Positions 55,601 through 64,000 of a stretch of DNA of 64,000 bases are shown one piece after another. Source of the DNA: Chlorops oryzae (taxonomy: Eukaryota > Arthropoda > Insecta > Diptera > Chloropidae); contig CM035807.1 of NCBI GenBank assembly GCA_020466095.1, positions 11,796,007 through 11,860,006 on the forward strand, in the 5' to 3' direction. The number at the start of each line of letters is the position of its first letter. The stretch's first letter is position 1. Both the position numbers and the translations under genes were made by a program. The notes below the pieces were generated by a model. The model worked only from the letters and a program-made list of their open reading frames with translations, had not been told where the DNA came from and did not search any database.

Positions 55601-57900
55601 TAAGTCAATCTTAGGCATTGAAGGCCCATTAATATGTTTCGCAAAAGTATTCCCCGGATATAAACCATTTCCCGCTTATCGTTAGACCTCGTCATTAACT
55701 GCCATTATTTCGATAGTTGCACTATATTTTCGGTTAAATTTTTTTTTTTTTTCGGACCCCACCAGTGGCCGTTTAGTCCGTAGCTCGCCATTAAGACCGC
55801 TGCTTTTAACGGCTTGAAAGCATTCAACAAGCAAGGGAAAACATTCAATTATGCGCAGTCCTCGCTACGATTAAAGTTATTTCCTATCAGCGGAATGCCA
55901 TCGAGTCGGCTACTGCCTGGCTTCTAAAATAACATCGCTTGTTTTATTTTTATTTATTTCTTTTCTTTTCTCTCACTAATGAAGCATGCATAGATTTTTG
56001 CTACCACATACATATATTTGCCATATCGTGCAAATGTTTCATGCGCGTGCGCGAATACAATAAAAACATGAATTTCATATTAGCGAACGATCGCCGCCGC
56101 GCTGCATTAGGTACGGAGTCAGCAATGAGCTTTATATATCACGGAAATGAAGTTAAATAAAGCACTTACGCCGGAATACTGAAGACGCGTAATATTAGCT
56201 GCGGTTGCGCCAATGAAGACTCAGACTCTAAGACTCTGTCGGTCAAACAAAAGCTGACTAAAGATAGACACGCATAAGCATGGCCAGCATTGCAGTCACA
56301 GGCGTTACTCAAAGCCCGCATTCGACGGGGTCGCCGTACGTCATCTTTTCGCGCCTTCGCGCTGTGATTGATGGTGAATTTCTATTCAATTTTTATAACA
56401 TAATTTACAAAAAGAAACAAAAACTTTTTTTGACATTTACCCGCTAATCACTTGAGGCTGTTAACAGCTTTTTGGGCTACTCTATAAACTTATCTTTACT
56501 TGAATGGGCAATGTTTGTTCGAGGAAAAAAATTATGAATTTTTTTTATTTTTTTTTTTCTTGTGGAATGGCCGCTAATCGCTGATTAAACAAGGAAAAAC
56601 AAACGCTGGAATGTAACTTCATTAACGATGAAACTAAGTAATTCAAGGCGGAATAAAAATTCCAGCTTTTTCTTTAATGGGACCTCTTTGAAAGGATGGC
56701 CGTTGAAGAAAAGACCTTCGTTGAACCGTTGAATGAAAATAAATTTTGGTGAAACGGTTTTAAACAGTTTTTTTTTTTTTTTTTTTTTTTTTTGCACTTA
56801 ACTCATAAACGATGAAGGTAATTAACTTTGACAAACAAGGTACACAGCAAGAACGGAAACTGTGAAGCAGCAGGTTTATGATTGAAGCTGAGATACTGCT
56901 GTTTTGTGGCGAGTCGCAAATGAAGAAGAGCTTCTTGCCGCCAAGTGAACACAATTGAAAATCTCTTAAATGAAAATGAAAAATCAATTTCATGCCTTGT
57001 GCACAACACAACCCAACTATGCCGGACATTGCGCACATATATGTACATCTTTCTGCACTCATTCACGTTTTGCATGCTGCATTTGCAACAGAAATCGCAG
57101 TTTTTCGCAAAGACGATGGTGTCATCTTGTGCCATAACCACATTGCGCTATCGCATCGCCATCGAGATTAACCAGATATTAAAAAATAAAAAATAATTCG
57201 AGAGTAATGAAACCGGCTTACATTGAAAGGAATATTAATAAGCCTCAATGGCTTGGAATCTTCTTTCCAAAAACAACCTTTACTCTTACCTCATTTCAAT
57301 GGTGGGAAGTATGTACAAGTTGAGCTTTGTTGAATTGGTAAGTAAGTAGTTAAAATATATTTCAAAAATATGCCTTCAAATTTTCAGAATTTAATTCGTA
57401 TTATTTTTTGTTTGTGCCTTCCAAAAGCTCGATAGAACTTGCGGAAGAATTGCTGCAAATTATTAAACACTTCCAAACATATGAAACCAGCTACAATGAA
57501 AAGCGAAATAGATTCCCCCAAGTCAGTACATCGCCACCGAAATATGTGACCTACCATTGTGCCAGTCTTTGGTGACTAGTGATTTTACTTATCACAACAA
57601 GATAGTATAATCGACAGGCTATACTCTTTCCAAATCAAATCTAGGAAACTTTTTTCTCACTATTGGTGAGTATTGTACCTTCCCATGACTCACTAAATCT
57701 TACTGCAGTGATGCCAATCGGTGGAAACCATGAAAATCATTTCAATGTAAAAATCAAAACCATTCATCAAACATTTCATTTTTATCAGATTTGGGAATCT
57801 AGTGAATTTATCCGTTCCTCTTATATGCCCTAAACACCCACTATAGAAAATGCATGCGAAATAAAAGGTAAAGATAACGTATAAAATGACGACCCGTGTC
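52660..57900. other. Intergenic, no supported gene
   Basis: Mostly AT-rich. The dispersed repeat at 54120-54260 is inverted relative to that at 2610-2760. The (A/T)-homopolymers at 56769-56792 and elsewhere make spurious frames. The 136-codon frame at 55275-55685 shows no recognisable domain, splice partner or repeat-transposase feature, so I do not call it. Confidence 0.5.
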
Positions 57901-57949
57901 TGGCAATGACAACGCGGATAGGCGAGTGACTGATCCCCGCCACCAGTGA

Positions 57950-58380
57950 CTGGTGAAACCGCTAGTTTTGTGGTGGCTCGACTGACTACAGGGGTAAAAC
58001 TGGTTCCATGTGTTACGTGTTACCCCATGCAGATGCAGTTCTTTAACGATTGGTAACATTTAATATCTTGGGGACCCTTTATCCTTGCTCCCAGACACGT
58101 GAGTTTACGTTTAGTCGCAGCGGGGCATATGCCCAGGACATGGTCCGCTGTTTCCCTCTCTGACATACATAGTTTACAGAGATCTTCATCTGCCACGCCC
58201 ATCTTCTTCAGGTCAAAATTAGTTAGATCTCCAATGCTCTGTTAAAAATTCAGTATCTACAGTTGCTTCCAACCTGACAGTCCTTGGCCGCCCGCATGCA
58301 CCTATGGGCTCTCCAGTACATACTTCAACTATGTTCCGCCAATTTTCTGATCAGATCGTTGGTGAAGATATTATTAACCC
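57950..58380 (-). pseudogene. LINE (non-LTR retrotransposon) relic, C-terminal zinc knuckle
   Basis: The minus-strand frame 58202-58020 reads 'GVADEDLCKLCMSERETADH…GICPA', containing C-x2-C-x8-H-x4-C. This matches the C-terminal zinc motif that follows the reverse transcriptase/RNase H region in jockey- and R1-like LINE ORF2 proteins. Upstream on the same strand, 'FLTEHWRS' resembles the LLTGH-type motif that usually precedes it, but in another frame with stops. A decayed fragment with no reverse transcriptase core. Identification is by motif only. Confidence 0.65.
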
Positions 58381-58399
58381 CACAAAAAAGTTTTGGGTA

Positions 58400-59200
58400 A
58401 AATGAAACAATTTGCCTCGACCTTTTGGCCATGGCAATCCACATGGATGTCAGAGAAGATACTGATATTAGAGGCCGAGGTCATCTTTCGTATGTACTCT
58501 TTGGCACATTATTCTAAGACTTCGACATACGCCTGAAAAAGGGTCGGTTCTCGCATATCAGTTGCTTTGTAAGAGTTAGGTGAAAGAACTCTCCGCTTCA
58601 TTTTGGACCATTTTGGGTTTATTAAAAATTAGTTCTTATAAGTTCCTATTATATAATGCTCACTGTAATAATAACACAGGGGAAAATAGCGTACTTTCCT
58701 CTTTTGCTCTCCACACTGAGACGATCATTTCGATCAAAAAAGACTTCACACGTTGATAGTTTCAATCTTCCTGTATGGTTAATTCATTTCCCAATCTTGA
58801 AGCCAATGTTGCTTCTTTCCTCAATATTGACAAGATTTCGTCTTTTCCTGTGGTCATACAGGTATTCCCTCAGTGCTTTATCCATTTAAGGTCGAATAAA
58901 AGTTTAGACACAATTTTTGAAAATTATTTTCGCTAATTTTTACGGTCAACAGTCATCGATGCAGTTTGAAGTCGTAGTGAAAACTTTTGTGAAACGTCAG
59001 AAAAATTCAGAAAGCAAATCAAATGGACAAATATATGCACACATATGTATGTATGTACTTAGTTCGTTGTTGCATGGGCGTTCACAGATTTGCAGCTAAC
59101 TTAAGATTGTTACGTATGACTGCTACTTGCTCCGTACTCCACTCGATGAGCATTGTTTATTGTTTGGAGCCATCTCTATTGGGGATTGTTTTTGTTGTTT
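58400..59200. other. Intergenic, no supported feature
   Basis: AT-rich, no gene or complete repeat recognised. Confidence 0.45.
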
Positions 59201-59244
59201 TATTTTTATTTATTTATTTAGTTTTTTTTTTTTTTTTTTTTTTT

Positions 59245-59460
59245 TTTGCCATACCTACGTGAGTTCGAAGAGTTCGGCACACGGCAATGTCAATGGCATC
59301 TCTTTGACTGTTTACAGATTTTCAGTTTCACTTTTATCGCTGCAGTCATCTTCGACGGATTTACCATCCTCAGCATCTGCATCATCGGTTTCTGCTTTTC
59401 ATTTTCGTTGGGCATGATTTTCTTCTTCTTCGCCTTCTTCTTCTTCTTCTTATTCATTGA
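59245..59460 (-). pseudogene. Degenerate acidic/lysine-rich coding-like segment with adjacent A-run
   Basis: On the minus strand one frame reads 'AETDDADAEDGKSVEDDCSDKSETENL' and, after an in-frame stop, 'TVKEMPLTLPCAELFELT' then stop. Another frame reads 'MNKKKKKKAKKKK'. A run of about 28 A follows within ten bases of the last stop. Base composition is more coding-like than the flanks. It may be a decayed retrocopy with a poly(A) tail or simply low-complexity DNA. Not identified. Confidence 0.3.
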
Positions 59461-59599
59461 TGTATTATGTAAAATGTTTTCATTTTGGACTTTTTTTTTC
59501 AACCATCAATGCACTTGCGTATTGAACCGTACCTTTCCGCAATGTGATGGTACATTACGTGTCTCTTTTAGCACTTTTTAAGGCTATACAAGTCATCGT

Positions 59600-61385
59600 T
59601 ATTCTTTTTTTTTTTCAAGTTTCTCTCTTAACCCTTTGGCAGTATGGCTTTTTCTCGAAAGTCAAGCAAGTTTTTGGCAAGCCTCAGTCATAATTTGATA
59701 AGAGACGCAGAAGAAGAAACAATATATGTACTTCCTTAATGCTGAGGGATTAACGATTTCCATTAAGGCTCTTCAGTTGTACAGAAAATGTCCACAAAAC
59801 CTGTCCAACCACCGCTATTGAGGTCAATGCATTCCGTTTAAATTGATTGACGGAGAAATACGAGTACCTATATTCCAACGTAGCGAGAAATTTTATCCCA
59901 AATGGCTTTCGATTCTTCATTCATACGACAGACATCGAAAAAAATCCTCAAATATACGAGTTTCAATGAATACCTAATGAACTTAAGTTTTTTGTCCTTC
60001 GTACCTGGCGCGTATGCAGAGGGATTTAAGTCCTCTCCGAAATGCGTGGAACCAAATGGGGACATAATGAAATTGTCCGAATATAAATAATGCTTTGTAA
60101 TGCCAACCGCAGGGAATATTTCGATCCTGCTTTATATAGTGAGCAAAAAATTTAATATTCAGAGCCATGCCTTCTATAGTAAATATTTATCCCCTTTTTT
60201 CCTAATAAATTATAAGTATTGCAGTAAGCACGGCTTTCGTGCAGCGCTCGAGTGACATGGCATGTGCATGATGCCTCGATTTAGAGCCGAATTTTCAAAG
60301 ACACGATTCCTAGTTCTGTTAGGTCAAATTTGTGCAACGTTTCAGCACTCGATTGGGATACTTTTTTTCTGCCGGCACGAATTCATCGTAAATTACTTCA
60401 AGTAGCTTGCATTCGGCGGCAGTCCCCGGGGCATATGGCTTAATACACTGAGCGAAAGTAACCATGATTTTTTTTAAAAGGCGTATTGTTATTCACAGTC
60501 CTTTTGATATTCGAGCAGAACAAAAATTTCGAAAGAAAAATTGTTGAGTCAACAACATTTTTGGTTGATTTGAAAGAAAATATGTTTGACTACATTTTTT
60601 TTGCGCTGTGTATAATTCTCATTTGTTTTATAAAATAGGACATATAAGATATATATACATCTTAAAATTTTATAAGCATTGCGAAAGCAGTTACACGACA
60701 ACGGAGTGACGAAATCGGATGAAGTCCATCCGATGGCTATTTTTGGGGTAATGTTCAGCAGAGGGCTCTGTGGCCATTTGCTTCGAACGTTAATTAAATT
60801 TGTTTTGACATTTCTTCTTTTATGGGTATTTTAGAAATTTTTTTTTATTTTAAAAATTATCCTGTCATTTCAATTATGTCCGTGGTTGGTTCAATAATAT
60901 AAATTTAAATCCATTTTTGAAAATTATCATTTCAATTTAACCTGAATTATGGTTGTTTCAAAAGGAAAATCTTTATTTTTTTCAACAAGAAAAATTGTTA
61001 AAATAAAATTATTCCTTTTTGAAGCCGTTTTGTATGTTTTTCTTTTTGATTTAACCAGTTTTCTGGTTGATTTTTTTCTCTGTGTAGTCTCAGGCCTAAT
61101 ATAAAGAAGACAAATTGAATTTGGCAAATGGAAAAATGGTACGAAGATTGTTTACTATCCCGAGAGGTTGTCTTTATGCCTTAAAAGGAGTATTATCTAT
61201 GGTATATTTTACAGACAAATATCCAATATATGATCGTTGCCCGATCAATAGATCCGATTAATGTTCAATGATTACTCTTCCTTTTACGGGGTGAGCCATT
61301 AAAAATTACAAATTTGAATCGGCTTTTAAAAAACGACTGATTATTTCTGGTTTTATTGGAGAGGTTGAACTTTGTCATTGAAGAT
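59600..61385. other. Intergenic, no supported feature
   Basis: AT-rich. No frame resembles a known protein and no complete element is recognised. Confidence 0.5.
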
Positions 61386-61390
61386 TGGAA

Positions 61391-62072
61391 TACATTATCA
61401 TTCATATGACTAAATTATCAAGTTATTTCGATAGAGTCCTTTCTTATAAAGCCTTTTCTCCAGTATTCACTGTTACCATTTTTTTTTTAGGTTTAATATT
61501 CCCAGAGTATCTCAAAATAAGACAGAGATTCCCTTAAATTTGCTTTTGAAATCTCTATTAACCAAAAACATGGTCCCCTAAAATTACTCCAAGAATTATT
61601 TCCCCAAAGCCTTTGCTAAAGACTAGAAACTTCAATAAATTTATGGGACATTCCCCTTAGAGATCTTTATTTTTTCGCTTTAAACCTTTTGGGGGCAATT
61701 TCGAATCATTTCTGGCATAGGGGCTCGCTCCAGTTCAGACAGAAATGAAAATTTCATATAAAAAAAACGCTTCAGAAATGAATCAATTTTCTGAAGTGTT
61801 TTTTTTATTAATGAAGTTTTTTCTTTTTTCTGACAGAACTGGAGCGAGCCTCTTAGAATGAAAGGTATGTGGATTTTTGGAATGTGAGTTGAAAAGTGGA
61901 GAAAATTTTATTGAAATACTCAAAAATTTAATGTTCCCTCGCTAGGAATTTACGTTTAGATTGAGTAAATGAAGATGGTAAAAACAGAGCAACATTTTTG
62001 CACATGCGCAGCCACGCATGAAAAACGGGCCCTTGGCTGGAATTCCTGATGCGAGAAATTAAGAATTACCTA
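61391..62072 (+). repeat. Direct duplication, copy A
   Basis: It begins 'tacattatcattcatatgac' and ends 'gagaaattaagaattacc'. The same order of sequence occurs at 62590-63298. Differences are mostly 1-3-nt indels. Includes a foldback at 61728-61855. Confidence 0.85.
61728..61855. repeat. Long foldback in duplication copy A
   Basis: The left arm ggctcgctccagttc…cttcagaaa pairs with the right arm ttttctgaag…gaactggagcgagcc, arms about 60 nt with mismatches. The copy in B (62934-63079) pairs as well or better. It could be a MITE or a hairpin RNA source. Confidence 0.7.
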
Positions 62073-62084
62073 TAACTGAACTGA

Positions 62085-62589
62085 CATTTAATTTGTTGGT
62101 CAAAATGCTCACTTGAGTTTATGGTTGCTCAAGTTTTGTGGAACGTGCTTAAGGAATTGTTTCACTCCAAAATTTTTTCTTGAAAATGAACCATTAAAAA
62201 AAAATAAATAAATTAAAATTTAAAAATTTAGGAGAAAATTTTTGTCTTCCAAAACAACTACACGCTGAACAAAAAAAAAAAAAAAACTGTAATTAAAAAA
62301 AAAAAAATTCAGAAAAATTCCCGCCGCCAGCAGGGATAGAACCCCGAAGCTCACGACGGTCAACTCACAGCTTAAACAACTGAGCTATCGAAACCTCCGG
62401 ACGGTTGATCAGAATGCGAACTTATACGTCTAAGTGAACGAAAGCGAACTTGAACATAAAAAGTGACTATTTTTCAACTGTTGATTTGACTTCCTTTTCC
62501 AGTGCATTTAACGGGGAATACAGTTAATTTGACCACTCTTACTTTAACTGTTCTAAGTGGTTGATTTAACAGTTCTTATTTCTCTCGTG
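62085..62589. mobile_element. TIR element D, copy 2, truncated and inverted
   Basis: The minus strand matches 28906-29375 in order: TIR (CACGAGAGAAAT), 'ttaaatcaac…agaacagttaaagtaag', tRNA-like module, 'gtagttgttttggaagac', 'gtgagcattttgacc'. It stops there and lacks the second tRNA-like module and the other end. It separates the two copies of a direct duplication. Confidence 0.75.
62328..62402 (-). repeat. tRNA-like module in element D copy 2
   Basis: On the minus strand 'gatagctcagttgtttaagc' (A box TAGCTCAGTTG) and GGTTCTATCCC (62333-62343, B box) are both present with tRNA-like spacing. It is better preserved than its counterpart at 29103. Confidence 0.5.
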
Positions 62590-63298
62590 TACATTATCAT
62601 TCATATGACTAAATCTAAAAAAAGACTAAAAAAAAGTTATTTCGATAGAGTCCTTTCTTATAAAGCCTTTTCTCCAGTATTCACTGTTACCATTTTTTTT
62701 TAGGTTTAATATTCCCAGAGTATCTCAAAATAAGACAGAGATTCCCTTAAATTTGCTTTTGAAATCGTCTATTAACCAAAAACATGTTCCCCTAAAATTA
62801 CTCTAAGAATTATTTTCCGCCAAAGCCTTTGCTAAAGACTAGAAACTTCAATAAATTTATGGGAATTCCCTTAGAGATCTTTATTTTTTCGCTTTAACTT
62901 TTTGTGGGGGAATTTCGAATCATTTCTGGCATAGGGGCTCGCTCCAGTTCAGACAGAAATGAAGAATTTCATATAAAAAAAACGCTTCAGAAATGAATCA
63001 GAAATTTTCTGAAGTGTTTTTTTTTTATATGAAGTTTTTCATTTCTGTTTCATTGCTGACAGAACTGGAGCGAGCCTCTTAGAATGAAAGGTATGTGGAT
63101 TTTTGGAATGTGAGTTGAAAAGTGGAGAAAATTTTATTGAAATACTCAAAAATTTAATGTTCCTCGCTAGGAATTTACGTTTAGCATTGAGTAAATGAAG
63201 ATGGTAAAAACAGAGCAACATTTTTGCACATGCGCAGCCACGCATGAAAAACGAGGCCCTTGGCTGGAATTCCTGATGCGAGAAATTAAGAAATTACC
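62590..63298 (+). repeat. Direct duplication, copy B
   Basis: It matches 61391-62072 nearly throughout. Copy B is slightly longer and includes an extra 'taaaaaaagactaaa' near its left end and small insertions such as the longer foldback loop (62995-63050). Confidence 0.85.
62934..63079. repeat. Long foldback in duplication copy B
   Basis: Here the arms ggctcgctccagttcagacagaaatgaagaa and its near reverse complement (…ttcatttctg…gacagaactggagcgagcc) are better matched than in copy A. About 145 bp overall. Confidence 0.7.
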
Positions 63299-63299
63299 A

Positions 63300-64000
63300 T
63301 GATGTGCACTTGTAAGTGACAGTTCCAACCATGAAATGTGTAAACAATTACGAACAAAACTGATTCTTCTTCTTGCTGTAAACAAAGAAATTTGAAATTA
63401 TTCACAAGATCGCCATCACGCAGCTCAATGTTTAATTCATGAACATTTCATTTTATTGGGATAATTGGGGCAAAACAAAAAAATCGTTTGCCATATACTC
63501 AGCTAAACCTGTCAAATCATCGTTCATTGCATCATCTATCAGATCATCGAAGGCACTAATAAGATCGTATCGCCCCGCAATGCAATTACCTACGAGCAAT
63601 CCCACACAAAGAGATGCGTTTGCGTTGAAATGCTATGCTCAAATCGATTTGATCCGAGACATTGCAATCGCCTTCGAATCAAGGCTATAAGGTGTACATA
63701 TGTATTCATATTTGGTAATATCCATGAAAAGCATCGATTAAAAACTTTTTTAATAATAGCTAACATAATTATGCATTAATTTTTATCGTGCGCCTTCTTC
63801 CTTCCTTCGACTTGAATTGTTTTGATTGAGCGCTAAAAAAAAAAATGCGGGCGTGTCCAACGCTTTTAAGAAGCGTTAATCTAGCGTCTGAGGCCATAGC
63901 CACTTTTTCATTGTATATATTGCCCATAGACAGTTTTTATTAATCCGAAAGTGTTAAATCATAATCTCACTTAATCGCGATTTGAAAGGTAGACAAATCA
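63300..64000. other. Intergenic, right edge, no supported feature
   Basis: The frame 63439-63690 has no recognisable domain. Nothing else is supported to the window end. Confidence 0.45.

Noticed and set aside
55275..55685. 136-codon plus-strand frame
   Set aside because: No recognisable domain, odd composition, no splice partner; length is possible by chance in 64 kb.
59290..59502. Lys-rich 70-codon minus-strand frame (MNKKKKKK…)
   Set aside because: A reading of AAG repeats; the neighbouring acidic frame looks more coding-like, and neither is intact.

Overview
The window is eukaryotic and most likely from a higher (cyclorrhaphan) fly. Evidence: an AT-rich sequence, GT-AG introns of 60-100 bp, Gln/Asn/His homopolymer-rich proteins, and a recognisable orthologue of the Hippo-pathway gene kibra. 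The exact genus cannot be settled. The very long, transposon-packed first intron suggests a large genome such as that of a tephritid or muscoid fly rather than Drosophila melanogaster (inference).

Layout. 1-10250 is non-coding, with a tRNA-derived SINE, several TIR elements, a 49-bp tandem repeat and a 15-bp minisatellite. kibra (+) runs from its start codon at 11146 to its stop at 44544 in nine coding exons. Exon 1 holds the poly-His/Gln leader and WW1. A ~28.9-kb intron (11406-40284) follows. Exons 2-9 (40285-44544) hold WW2, the coiled coils, the C2 domain, an acidic tract and the C-terminal region. A second gene (-) lies at 52595-50153, tail-to-tail with kibra. It encodes a putatively secreted protein rich in Thr, Gln and Asn that I do not recognise, modelled as three exons. 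52600-64000 is intergenic and holds a LINE relic, a degenerate acidic/lysine-rich segment, and a ~700-bp direct duplication with a TIR element between the copies.

Both protein-coding genes carry one apparent extra base inside a CAR/AAC repeat (G near 41847 in kibra; one A of the AAA at 51034-51036 in the second gene). Both spliced lengths come to 3n+1. The two copies of the 61.4-63.3 kb duplication also differ mainly by 1-3-nt indels. Taken together these look more like consensus-indel errors or repeat polymorphism than two independent dead genes.

The non-coding DNA is dominated by nested non-autonomous DNA transposons, many with exact TIRs and target-site duplications: hAT-like with 8-bp TSD, PIF/Harbinger-like with TTA, piggyBac-like with TTAA. 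The least ordinary pattern I see is that three TIR elements with unrelated ends each carry tRNA-like modules with intact or near-intact B boxes. I found no convincing new multi-gene system; the value lies in the gene models, the frameshifts and the repeat architecture.
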